From: Dokdonia sp.
GTDB lineage: Bacteria > Bacteroidota > Bacteroidia > Flavobacteriales > Flavobacteriaceae
Reading direction: 5' to 3'
DNA length: 40,603 bases
Assembly: GCA_023299935.1 (NCBI GenBank)
Contig: JALZVV010000027.1
Span: 1-40,603, forward strand
Position 1 is the stretch's first letter, and every line of letters begins with the position of its first letter. Below the pieces are notes generated by a model. That model saw only the letters and a list, made by a program, of their open reading frames with translations. It did not search any database and was not told the origin of the DNA. The position numbers and the translations under genes were made by a program. Shown here one piece after another: positions 32,502 to 40,603 of the stretch.

Positions 32502-35500
32502 TTATTTTCCAATGTTAATGTGTAAATATGTTCTTATTTCCCATTCGTTTCCATTTGGAAACCCTTGATCAATGGGATCTTGAAATTCGAATCTAGGTGA
32601 GAAATTGTCTAAAGATCTCCAAGTATAACGTATTCCTAATCTTGTATTAGGCAAAATAAACCAATCTGGTTTACCAACAGTTGTCGATAAATCTAATTTA
32701 AACTGCAATGGGAAAGTTAGGTTAAAATCTCTATGAAAATCAAAGGGTCCCCAGTCGTCAACTTTAACCTCAGAAGTCAGTTTCACTTTATTATAAATAA
32801 CTCTTAGGTCTGTACCATATCTATTAATAACGCGTTCATCACTACCTCTTGCTTGACCATTTCCTCCATAAAAGTTAGCAATAAAACCAAAATTTCTTGA
32901 AGGTTTAGATACAATTCTACCGTGTACTTCCCAGAGATCTTGTGCAGCAGGGGCAGAAGCAAATGCTACAGGAACGCGACTATTCCCAAAGAAACCAATA
33001 CCGGCATCTTGAGTGGTAGGAAGACTACGAAAAACAAAACCTAAGTTAGCAGCAAATTTTGCATCTTCTGCTCGGTCATTATCCCATTCGTAAAACCAAG
33101 AGCCCGGAGTTGGATCATAGGTAAATAAAATTTCGCCTGCGGTTGTTTTTCTATTTGCTCGAACTACAAATGGGTCATCGATAATGTTTCTTGATCGGGC
33201 CGGAGCCGGAGATCCTTGAGGAATAGCATCTACAATAGGTTCTTGCCATAAAAAATTAGGCGCTATCTGAAGGTTTCCGACGGTATAGGTAAATCCAGTT
33301 AAGAAATTATATTGATTACCACTACCACTGTCTTTTAAACGCCAGCCAGTAAATGTCTTTGTCGCATCTGCCCCTCCAAAGGCAACAAGCCCTTGTGCTG
33401 CTCCTTGCGCATACCAATTAAATTTCCCTCCCGTATATTTTACCTTTAATTTTCCTCCCCAGTTATCCTCTGAGTCTATCTGATTGGTTAGTACTTGTGT
33501 ATTGCCATTAAGGTCATCTCTTACAATTTGGTATAGTCTGCCATTAAGTGGTGATCCACCCCATATTCCTCCAGCCTCGACATCAATTTTTCCAAATTTA
33601 CGTTGCAGATAAGCAGTAGCTCTTCGTGTCCTGGGCTGTGGGATTGCAACAGAGGTTACACCAACTCCCGGGTCTGCAATATCCTCGTGAAATATTCCTG
33701 CAAATTTGTATTTACCCAGTTGCTTCTCATACTTAACCAAAACAGCAGGATTTGCTCCCCACCATAATTCTGGTCCAAAAGCAACTTTTAAACCTTGAAA
33801 TTCTTTTTTACCGGCAAATTCAAATCCAAATGGTGCCAGCCCGTTATACAGGTCTATATTGGGACCGTAATTTGCTTCTGGATATAAACCAAAAAAGTCT
33901 CCTTCATACCCCCAATGATAATGTCCCGTCCTATAAAATCCTTTAACGTCTGCATATTTTGTATTCCAATCAAATTCCGCTTGATATATTTGGACTCTAT
34001 TATTGTCAACTAATTGCACGTCTCCATTATCAGAATCTAATGTAACTGGACGCCCTCTATTTTCAAAGAAAATTTCATCAATAGGATTGCCAGGCACATT
34101 ACCCAAGATGTTTGCTACGACATTAGCTCTTAAGCCTGGTGCAGGATTTGCTTCTACACCTATGTAGTACGATTCTAAAGTGTCAAAACCTAATTGGTCA
34201 GGGAAGTTATTTGCATTGGGATCTGCATTGTCAGGAGTAGTAATACTTTTTCCTCCAGTGTTAAATGTTGTGAATTCTGCTCGCAAAGCACTTAAATTTA
34301 TTTTGCTACCGCCAGCCCCATCGCCAGAGGCTGCCTTATCACCCCGAGCTTTAAGAGTTGCTTCAACAAGAGTGATCTTATCAAAATGATCTTCTATGGT
34401 TTGAGAAGTTGTCCCTAATTGGAGTGGATTGAGTAGGTGAACCTCCTTAAGTGCATAGTATGCAGCTCTAGGATAGAGTGTATACAGGCCTTTTGAGTTA
34501 GTTGGTCCTTTTGCACAAATCCCGAACCATTCTTCATTCATATTATTCTCCCCTTCTTTAAAATCTCTTTGATATCCACCGTTAGCCCATGAGGCATTAT
34601 TATCGTGTATGTCTAAATTGGTAGTTTGCCCAAATTTCCACCAACCATCACTAAATTGAAAGGTAAAACCTCCTATAGAGTTCTGAGCTTTTCCTAGTCC
34701 AGCTGCATTTGCATATATTTCCTTCCAATTCCCCACCATATAGTAGGCTTGAGATTCCTGATCCTCCTGGTTTTGTACAGCATTAAACGCATCGGCACCA
34801 AACTCTGTAAGCATAAATGGTTTACCGTATTCTTTCTTCACTCTTTCAAACGCATCTCCAAAAGATACTCCTCGGTACATATTCGTTCCATATATATCAA
34901 TGTCCTTACATTCTTCTGCAATGATGTTTAAGAATAGAAGATCACCATTACAAATGGCTACCGGTTTATCATCTACAATATTTTTCATGGCAACAGCGGC
35001 TTCGTTAAAAAGCTTATACATTGCTCTAGCTCTTGGTTTTATTCTGCTATCTTCTTCCGGTATATTCTCAGTTTCTGCACCATCCCAGAAAAGACCATAG
35101 TTGTTCTCATTACCTAAAAGAAACATTAGAACTCCAGGCGTGTCCTTGAATTGTCTTGCTAATGTTGCGGTTTCCTTTAATAATAACTCCCTCACACGAG
35201 GATCAGCATAATCTGTGTTTGGTTGCCAAGCGCCATTAATTGTAAGACCATACCTTCCAAAAGAATGATTAAGCATTGTATAGATCCCGTAGGTTTCATA
35301 TATATACTTTACCCATTTAGGTTTTACACCAGTATATTGTCTTATGGCATTCACACCCATATTTTTAAGTAATGGCATTTCTCCATCCAAAGCGGCTTTT
35401 ATTATATCATCTGACTCATTCCAAAATTGATAGGAAGTAGTGGCCACTGTTGTTCCTCTAGGGACATATCCCCAATTCATGCCATTAATCATTAATTCTT

Positions 35501-35618
35501 GACCGTCTACAATTAAACGCATTCCAGAATCATCGTTGGAAATAGAGACCTTATTTCCTTGAGATAGTACTGTGCTTGCAATACAAAGTAGCCATATTAG
35601 TGAAAACAATTGTTTCAT
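32502..35618 (-). CDS. Clan GH-A glycosidase/transglycosidase fused to an outer-membrane beta-barrel
   Basis: This 1038-aa exported protein has a signal peptide ending near LCIASTVLSQG. Residues about 20-395 form a clan GH-A (beta/alpha)8 domain. The candidate acid/base is Glu171 in FLLGNENNYG and the nucleophile Glu272 in FMLTEFGADAF. Spacing and segments such as GVNAIRQY and IYGTNMYRG recall GH72 beta-1,3-glucanosyltransferases as well as GH2. Residues about 400-1038 look like an outer-membrane beta-barrel: alternating hydrophobic/polar strands, many Tyr/Trp/Phe girdle residues (HYHWGYEGDFFGLYPEANYG), Gly/Asn-rich turns, and a final strand WEIRTYLHINIG. It is the first gene of the glucan operon, divergent from the regulator. 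A link between catalysis and a pore at the outer membrane is inferred. The fusion is one continuous ORF. Confidence 0.75.
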   Translation of the reverse strand: MKQLFSLIWLLCIASTVLSQGNKVSISNDDSGMRLIVDGQELMINGMNWGYVPRGTTVATTSYQFWNESDDIIKAALDGEMPLLKNMGVNAIRQYTGVKPKWVKYIYETYGIYTMLNHSFGRYGLTINGAWQPNTDYADPRVRELLLKETATLARQFKDTPGVLMFLLGNENNYGLFWDGAETENIPEEDSRIKPRARAMYKLFNEAAVAMKNIVDDKPVAICNGDLLFLNIIAEECKDIDIYGTNMYRGVSFGDAFERVKKEYGKPFMLTEFGADAFNAVQNQEDQESQAYYMVGNWKEIYANAAGLGKAQNSIGGFTFQFSDGWWKFGQTTNLDIHDNNASWANGGYQRDFKEGENNMNEEWFGICAKGPTNSKGLYTLYPRAAYYALKEVHLLNPLQLGTTSQTIEDHFDKITLVEATLKARGDKAASGDGAGGSKINLSALRAEFTTFNTGGKSITTPDNADPNANNFPDQLGFDTLESYYIGVEANPAPGLRANVVANILGNVPGNPIDEIFFENRGRPVTLDSDNGDVQLVDNNRVQIYQAEFDWNTKYADVKGFYRTGHYHWGYEGDFFGLYPEANYGPNIDLYNGLAPFGFEFAGKKEFQGLKVAFGPELWWGANPAVLVKYEKQLGKYKFAGIFHEDIADPGVGVTSVAIPQPRTRRATAYLQRKFGKIDVEAGGIWGGSPLNGRLYQIVRDDLNGNTQVLTNQIDSEDNWGGKLKVKYTGGKFNWYAQGAAQGLVAFGGADATKTFTGWRLKDSGSGNQYNFLTGFTYTVGNLQIAPNFLWQEPIVDAIPQGSPAPARSRNIIDDPFVVRANRKTTAGEILFTYDPTPGSWFYEWDNDRAEDAKFAANLGFVFRSLPTTQDAGIGFFGNSRVPVAFASAPAAQDLWEVHGRIVSKPSRNFGFIANFYGGNGQARGSDERVINRYGTDLRVIYNKVKLTSEVKVDDWGPFDFHRDFNLTFPLQFKLDLSTTVGKPDWFILPNTRLGIRYTWRSLDNFSPRFEFQDPIDQGFPNGNEWEIRTYLHINIGK

Positions 35619-36079
35619 AATAGATTTGATATTTAATGTTGGATTAAATCAATACGTATAATACATCAGTGAAGATGTTGTTTAAATACTCCTTAAAGAT
35701 ATTGCTAAGAAACGGGAATAAATGTTAAGGGAATTACACAAAAACTATACAATTCTTAATTGTAGTGCTTGATAATTATCAAATTATTGATTTTGTTTTG
35801 CATTATTGTGAATATGACCTTTTTCTAGCTTAAAGATTAAACAAACTTTTTAGAATAGAAAGTTGGATAAGGTAAGTTTTTGTATTAATGTTGTATTAAT
35901 GTTGAGGCGATATTGAATCTTGTATAGTTAATCGAGACTGTTAAAGTGTACTGTTATAGTAAATAACGTATATTATTTTAAACAGATAATGATTTGTTGA
36001 CTTAATATTGTAGTGGAAATTTAAACGAAGCTTCAGTGTTTTTTTTGAGTCTAATACTGTTCTTTAGAATAAAGATAAT
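35619..36079. promoter_or_regulatory. Divergent control region between the glucan operon and its regulator
   Basis: This 461-nt AT-rich gap has no protein frame worth calling. It holds several operator-like elements: ACAATT-ctt-AATTGT (35749-35763), the perfect palindrome TTGATAATTATCAA (35769-35782), and a tandem 11-bp direct repeat TGTATTAATGT (35881-35891 and 35892-35902), about one helical turn apart. On the minus strand TATCTTTA (35694-35701) with TTTA 17 nt upstream is a weak promoter candidate for the operon. No strong promoter is seen for the regulator. Binding of the adjacent HTH protein here is a reasonable inference. Confidence 0.5.
35881..35902 (+). repeat. Tandem 11-bp direct repeat
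   Basis: TGTATTAATGT occurs twice head to tail with no spacer, in the divergent control region. An 11-bp period places both copies on the same DNA face, as expected for a dimeric activator site. Chance in AT-rich DNA cannot be excluded. Confidence 0.7.
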
Positions 36080-38878
36080 ATGGTTAAGGTTTTATTAAAG
36101 CTGTTATTTATTGTAACAACCAGTTTTATTGTAAGGGGACAGGAGCATCCCCCAGTAATAAATTATCCACCTCACGTTTATCTTGCCGACAATCAAAATT
36201 GGATGCTTAGTCAAGCTCAGGATAAAACGATCTATGTAGCAAATAATAGAGGGCTATTATCTTTTAATGGTTCGCAATGGCAACTATATCCTTCTCCTAA
36301 TGCGACCATTATGAGAGCGGTTAAAGCCGTAAAAGACAAAATATATACTGGTGCGTATAAAGATTTTGGAGTGTGGAAAGAAGAGGTCACAGGAAAATTA
36401 GTATACCATTCTATTGTCCAAGATAAAAAGCTGGAGATGGTAGAAGATGAACATATATGGAATATAGAAGCCTATAGACAATATGTGATTTTTCAGTCTT
36501 TAGATAACATTTATATCTATGACAGTGAGAAAAATACCATTCAAACAATTAATCCATCAGGACAGGTCGTACGCCTATATTTAGTTGAGGATGAATTGTT
36601 TTTTCAAGTAAGAGGAAAAGGGATTTATTCTATCGCTAATGGAAAGGCTATTCTTTATAATGACAATCAAATTTTCAAGGATCATAGCGTTATTAACGTC
36701 TTTGATTTTAAAGGAAAATTGATGGGTGTTACAGCAACTAAGGGTATTTATATTTTTGACAGAGATACGACGAGACTATGGGATAAATTGGCTAATTCGT
36801 GGTTAGAGGATATTAATGTGTATAGTGCCATAAGACGAATCAATGGTTCATTAGTTTTAGGGACTATAGAAAACGGAATTGTTCAATTTTCTGAGACGGG
36901 TGATTTGACCTATCAAATAAAGAAGGATAACGGACTTAATAATAACACGGCCTTAGCATTATTTGAGGATCAAGATCAGAACTTATGGATAGGACTTGAT
37001 GCTGGTATAGACTGCGTAAATAGTCATAGCCAGTTTAATCAATATATTGATACAGATGGAGAATTAGGTACTATATATGCCGCGGCGGTTGCTCATGGTT
37101 ATGTATATGTAGGCACAAATCAAGGACTTTTTTATAAACTAGAGAACTCAGAGGAACAGTTCGTTCGTATGGTCGGTATTGAAGGGCAGGTCTGGGACTT
37201 AAGTATTATTGATAATACGCTTTTTTGTGGTCATAATACAGGAACCTATATCATTAGTGGAAAAACTGCAGATCGAATTGCTCACATAGACGGGACCTGG
37301 GATATTAAGAAGATACCTGGACAGGAAGATCTTCTATTACAAGGTAATTTTGATGGGTTGTATGTGCTAGAAAAACTAGGAGAGCGCTGGCAATTGCGTA
37401 ATAAAGTTTCCAATTTTGACATTTCCTCTAAACATTTTGAAATACCTAATGAGAATACGGTTTTGGTAAGTCATGAATACAAAGGTGTATATGAGTTGAG
37501 TTTAGATCAAGATTTTCAAAATGCAATAAAGGTTTTTAAACATGAAAGTATTAGCACCTCAGAACACTCCAGTTTGGCTAGGCTCAGAGATGCGATATTT
37601 TATGCTACTAAAAATGGAATATTCAAGTATGATAACTCAGAAAATAAATTCACTCAGGAAAAAGAGTTAAGTACAATTTTTACTAATGAAAATTTTGTAA
37701 CAGCAAAACTTGTAGAAGATAGCGATAGGCTATGGGCTTTCACGAATAATGAATTAATTAGTATTACACAGGATAAATTGGACGGCTCCTATGGAGCGAG
37801 TTCTATTCCGTTTCCAATAGCCTATAGAAATACTGTAGCGGGTTACGAAATTTTTGTTCGCTTTCGCGAAAGCGAATACCTACTAGGAACCTCCAGTGGT
37901 TATATTCTGGTCGATACTGGAGCTAATTCTAAACAGGATTATAACATTAGATTGAATGAGATTAGTCGCAATGACTTAGGAGGTTTATCGCAAACTGTTG
38001 CTATGGATGTAGAAGGTGATTTTGAGTCGAGACAAAATAATTTATCCTTTGCATATAGTGTTCCAGAATTTGACAAATTTTTAACGACTCAATATGCCTA
38101 TAAATTGAATGGATTTTATGATAAATGGAGTGGTTGGGCTACAGATGCATCAGTGAGTTTTGAGAATTTGCCACATGGGGAATATACTTTTGAGGTAAAA
38201 GGTATTGTTGGCGATCGTGAGACGTTAAATCAAGCGAGCTATTCCTTTACAATACATAGACCTTGGTATATATCTAATCTTGCGATTGTGGTATATGTTA
38301 TTCTTACAATACTATTATTTACCGCCCTAAATTATTTTTATAAAAGATATTATAAGCGCCAGCAGGAATTGGTCTTAGAGCGTACAAAGCGCGATTTAGC
38401 CCTTACAACGCTAGAGAATGAAAAACAAATTATTGAATTAAATAATGCAAACCTTAAGCAGGATATTGATGCCAGAAATAGAGAATTAGCTGTATCTACA
38501 ATGAATATGGTAAATAAAAATAAGACACTAAATACCATTAAAAATGCCCTACTCAAAGCGGAAAGAGTTGATGATATAAACGATATTATTAAAATCGTAG
38601 ACACAACTTTAGAAAATGAAGAAGATTGGAATTTCTTTGAAAAAGCTTTTAATCATGCTGATAAGGACTTTTTTAGAAAAGTTAAAGATTTACATCCTTC
38701 TTTAACAGCAAATGATTTAAAGCTTTGTGTGTATTTACGACTAAACATGTCATCTAAAGAAATTGCTCCTTTACTTAACATCTCCTCACGAAGTGTTGAA
38801 ATTAAACGCTACAGATTAAGAAAGAAGTTAGAGATATCTAGGGATATTAACCTAAATGACTACTTCATAAACCTATAG
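36080..38878 (+). CDS. Membrane-bound Y_Y_Y / LuxR-type one-component sensor-regulator
   Basis: This 932-aa protein has an N-terminal signal or anchor (KLLFIVTTSFIVRG). A large periplasmic beta-propeller follows (about 30-640, with repeats such as ALFEDQDQNLWIGLDAGI), then a Y_Y_Y domain (about 650-720, with YAYKLNGFYDKWSGW). One transmembrane helix lies near 730-752, followed by a coiled coil, and a C-terminal HTH of LuxR type (about 874-925, with MSSKEIAPLLNISSRSVEIKRYRLRKKL). There is no histidine kinase or receiver domain, so it should pass the sugar signal straight to DNA from the membrane, as proposed for SusR-like regulators. It is divergent from the glucan operon and probably controls it. 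Palindrome copy 6 is inside the gene, read as RFRES. Confidence 0.87.
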   Translation: MVKVLLKLLFIVTTSFIVRGQEHPPVINYPPHVYLADNQNWMLSQAQDKTIYVANNRGLLSFNGSQWQLYPSPNATIMRAVKAVKDKIYTGAYKDFGVWKEEVTGKLVYHSIVQDKKLEMVEDEHIWNIEAYRQYVIFQSLDNIYIYDSEKNTIQTINPSGQVVRLYLVEDELFFQVRGKGIYSIANGKAILYNDNQIFKDHSVINVFDFKGKLMGVTATKGIYIFDRDTTRLWDKLANSWLEDINVYSAIRRINGSLVLGTIENGIVQFSETGDLTYQIKKDNGLNNNTALALFEDQDQNLWIGLDAGIDCVNSHSQFNQYIDTDGELGTIYAAAVAHGYVYVGTNQGLFYKLENSEEQFVRMVGIEGQVWDLSIIDNTLFCGHNTGTYIISGKTADRIAHIDGTWDIKKIPGQEDLLLQGNFDGLYVLEKLGERWQLRNKVSNFDISSKHFEIPNENTVLVSHEYKGVYELSLDQDFQNAIKVFKHESISTSEHSSLARLRDAIFYATKNGIFKYDNSENKFTQEKELSTIFTNENFVTAKLVEDSDRLWAFTNNELISITQDKLDGSYGASSIPFPIAYRNTVAGYEIFVRFRESEYLLGTSSGYILVDTGANSKQDYNIRLNEISRNDLGGLSQTVAMDVEGDFESRQNNLSFAYSVPEFDKFLTTQYAYKLNGFYDKWSGWATDASVSFENLPHGEYTFEVKGIVGDRETLNQASYSFTIHRPWYISNLAIVVYVILTILLFTALNYFYKRYYKRQQELVLERTKRDLALTTLENEKQIIELNNANLKQDIDARNRELAVSTMNMVNKNKTLNTIKNALLKAERVDDINDIIKIVDTTLENEEDWNFFEKAFNHADKDFFRKVKDLHPSLTANDLKLCVYLRLNMSSKEIAPLLNISSRSVEIKRYRLRKKLEISRDINLNDYFINL
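37857..37876. repeat. GCTTTCGCGAAAGC palindrome, copy 6
   Basis: A 20-bp perfect palindrome (TTCGCTTTCGCGAAAGCGAA) inside the regulator gene, translated as RFRESE. It uses the third reading frame, not used by the other coding copies. Confidence 0.9.
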
Positions 38879-39187
38879 TAGGTACATCAGGAGCTATTTC
38901 ATATACATCATTACTACAACACAGACTGTTTTTTATTAATAAATCTCAGATTTTGTTTAAGTCTGCTTCTCTAAAATTACTATTTGTAGCATATATAACC
39001 TATGGTGTTATGCAAAAACTTAAACGTTTTTGTTAAAAATTACATTGTATGCTTTTTGTATAGGGTTAAATTAAGGATTTGATAATTTTCTCATATTATA
39101 TTTGATTATTCCTAAAAAAGAGCGCTATGGTTTGCTATTTCAATAGAATAGTGAGGCTTTTAAAGTATTAATAAATAAATAGAAACT
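38879..39187. other. Intergenic region between regulator and CBM gene
   Basis: This 309-nt AT-rich gap contains no supported gene or strong terminator. CAGACT near 38925 and AGTCTG near 38963 are complementary but about 30 nt apart without a T-run. A promoter candidate lies at 39078-39104. Confidence 0.5.
39078..39104 (+). promoter_or_regulatory. Putative promoter of the CBM gene
   Basis: TTTG at 39078-39081 and a perfect TATATTTG at 39097-39104 match Bacteroidetes promoter boxes. The 15-nt spacer is shorter than usual, so the -33 assignment is doubtful. The leader to the ATG at 39188 would be about 75 nt. Confidence 0.4.
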
Positions 39188-40603
39188 ATGAGAAGAATTA
39201 CAATTCAAATACTAGTAGTAGTCTTAACTGCTTTTAGTATGAATGCTCAAAATTTATTGAGTAATGGAGATTTTGAAGCCGGAATGGTCGATTGGTTTGG
39301 CAATGCCTTCAATGTTCAAACAGATGGGGGAAACAGTTTTAACTTTGCAAATGTTGAAACTGCTGGGGATGCTTTTGCCGTAAATCTTAGCCAGGGTGTT
39401 GAGATAGTTATTGGCGAAACCTATATCCTTTCGTTTGACGCAGCTACAGGTGCTGGTGAATCAAGAACTATAATTGCTGGAATTGGACTTAATGAAGGTC
39501 CCTTTACGGCAGACATAGAAACAGTTACACTTACAGAAACCATTCAAAACTTTGAACTCACTTTTACTGCTACTTTTGGATTAGCAAATAGTAGGGTGCT
39601 TTTTGATATGGGAGCAGAAGTAGGTGTTGTTGTAATAGATAATGTTGTTTTAGAAGGTCCAGAAACTGGCGGTGGTGGAGATATGCCTATGGTGGCTGCT
39701 CCAACGCCTCCTGCAAGAGATGCAGATGCTGTTTTCTCAATCTACAGTGATGCATACACAGATCAACCTAATGTAACATTCGGAGCATTTAATGTTGGAA
39801 CATTAGATATTACAGAAATTGATATTGCTGGTGACAATGCTCAGCGAATTGGATTTGTACAACCAGATCCAGGATTCCTATTATTAGATTGGGCAGCACT
39901 TGTAGATAATACAGCTATGACTCACTTCCATATGGATTTATGGATACAAACTGACTTGTCTACCGGATTGGTTATTAACCCGATTCTTTCAAATCATGTA
40001 GGTGATATGGGGGAGACTTCTAGTTTTGGGTTAACAAATCCTGTTGGTACTTTTGGAGAGTGGATTTCAATTGATGTTCCGCTTACAGATTTTGATTTTG
40101 GAACTAACCCAGGAGTTCAGCAACGTGATGCGTTAAGACAATTTGTACTTACTGTGGCTGGAGCAGATGGCGGTGCAAGAACCGTTTTCTTAGACAATAT
40201 ATACTTACACAACAATACTACTTCAACAGGTGGAATGAATACTGTAGAGCTACCTGTAGATTTTGAATTAGATGCATCAGTTTATGACTTTTTAGGTTTT
40301 GAAGGAGCAGACTCTGCTATCGAGGTTAATCCAGATGTTTCTGGAGAGAATACAAGTGCTACTGTTATGAGAACTATCAAAACAGAAGGAGCGCAATTCT
40401 TTGCGGGAACGTTTTTAAACCTAGACGCACCCATTGGATTTACAGATGATTTAGGTGCTATTGCCATGCAAACATGGTCACCTAAAGCAGATATTCCTGT
40501 TCGAATGAGATTAGAGAATGCAGATAACTCTGCAGGAATAGAGCTAGATGTAAACACGACAACAGTAGGTGAGTGGGAAACACTAGTATATGACTTCTCT
40601 GCT
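39188..40603 (+). CDS. Secreted multi-CBM protein, truncated by the window edge
   Basis: This ORF is open for 472 codons to the last base and is absent from the track because it has no stop here. The start ATG gives a signal peptide (ITIQILVVVLTAFSMNA) followed by Gln-Asn, with no lipobox, so it is secreted or sorted rather than lipid-anchored. Residues about 21-155 are a CBM4/9-like module (LLSNGDFEAGMVDWFGNAFNV) homologous to the two modules in the surface lipoprotein. A second domain of about 180 aa starts APTPPARDADAVFSIYSDAY, a type often found in flavobacterial GH16-associated proteins, and a third starts LPVDFELDASVYDF. No catalytic motif is visible yet; a GH16 domain or T9SS sorting domain may follow outside the window. 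It probably belongs to the glucan locus. Confidence 0.85.
   Translation, partial: MRRITIQILVVVLTAFSMNAQNLLSNGDFEAGMVDWFGNAFNVQTDGGNSFNFANVETAGDAFAVNLSQGVEIVIGETYILSFDAATGAGESRTIIAGIGLNEGPFTADIETVTLTETIQNFELTFTATFGLANSRVLFDMGAEVGVVVIDNVVLEGPETGGGGDMPMVAAPTPPARDADAVFSIYSDAYTDQPNVTFGAFNVGTLDITEIDIAGDNAQRIGFVQPDPGFLLLDWAALVDNTAMTHFHMDLWIQTDLSTGLVINPILSNHVGDMGETSSFGLTNPVGTFGEWISIDVPLTDFDFGTNPGVQQRDALRQFVLTVAGADGGARTVFLDNIYLHNNTTSTGGMNTVELPVDFELDASVYDFLGFEGADSAIEVNPDVSGENTSATVMRTIKTEGAQFFAGTFLNLDAPIGFTDDLGAIAMQTWSPKADIPVRMRLENADNSAGIELDVNTTTVGEWETLVYDFSA

Noticed and set aside
32495-32512. TTG start extending the CBM lipoprotein by six residues
   Set aside because: It would overlap the upstream gene. 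The ATG at 32494 directly precedes a proper lipoprotein signal peptide.
40282-40557. 91-aa minus-strand ORF at the right edge
   Set aside because: It lies antisense to the truncated secreted CBM protein, whose signal peptide and domains are convincing.
1-40603. tRNA, rRNA, CRISPR arrays, insertion sequences, prophage, SusC/SusD genes
   Set aside because: I looked for each by eye and by the ORF list and found no convincing example in the window.

Overview
The window looks like a chromosomal segment of a marine member of the Flavobacteriaceae (Bacteroidetes). Supporting signs are low G+C, a gldA gliding gene, a type IX secretion (T9SS) C-terminal sorting domain, promoters that fit the Bacteroidetes TTTG/TAnnTTTG pattern, weak Shine-Dalgarno sequences, and a laminarin-type polysaccharide utilisation locus. 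The genus is not determined. A 14-24 bp palindrome built on GCTTTCGCGAAAGC occurs six times.

Left part (1-14.8 kb), housekeeping. gldA (-) is followed by a plus-strand aromatic amino-acid cluster: pheA, aminotransferase and tyrA with 4-bp overlaps, then a DAHP synthase/chorismate mutase fusion. Upstream of pheA I find an untracked 24-codon leader peptide packed with Tyr and Phe codons, an intrinsic terminator, and a segment able to disrupt that terminator. This is a textbook attenuator layout. Next come rsgA, dtd, two DUF3857/transglutaminase-like secreted proteins (the second lacking the catalytic Cys), a MazG-like pyrophosphohydrolase, aroA, queA and rlmN.

Middle part (14.8-20.3 kb). A T9SS-sorted secreted protein (-) is divergent from a small 52-aa ORF that overlaps a three-part AlkP-type phosphodiesterase/TPR/sulfotransferase protein. 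A polyprenyl diphosphate synthase and a convergent DJ-1/PfpI-family lipoprotein follow. The gap after it holds a start-less SecE-like reading frame.

Right part (20.3-40.6 kb), a beta-1,3/1,6-glucan (laminarin) locus. Eight minus-strand genes with short gaps run 5'->3': a clan GH-A catalytic domain fused to an outer-membrane beta-barrel; a multi-CBM surface lipoprotein; a GH16 lipoprotein; a GH149-type beta-1,3-glucan phosphorylase; a GH17 lipoprotein; a GH30 lipoprotein; a GPH-type MFS symporter; and a cytoplasmic GH17. Divergent from them is a membrane-bound Y_Y_Y/HTH one-component sensor-regulator, followed by a secreted CBM protein cut by the window edge. The proposed flow is: surface binding and cutting (CBM protein, GH16), passage or remodelling at the barrel fusion, periplasmic debranching and trimming (GH30, GH17), inner-membrane import (MFS), then cytoplasmic hydrolysis and phosphorolysis to glucose-1-phosphate (GH17, GH149). 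No SusC/SusD pair lies in the window, although one could lie beyond the right edge.
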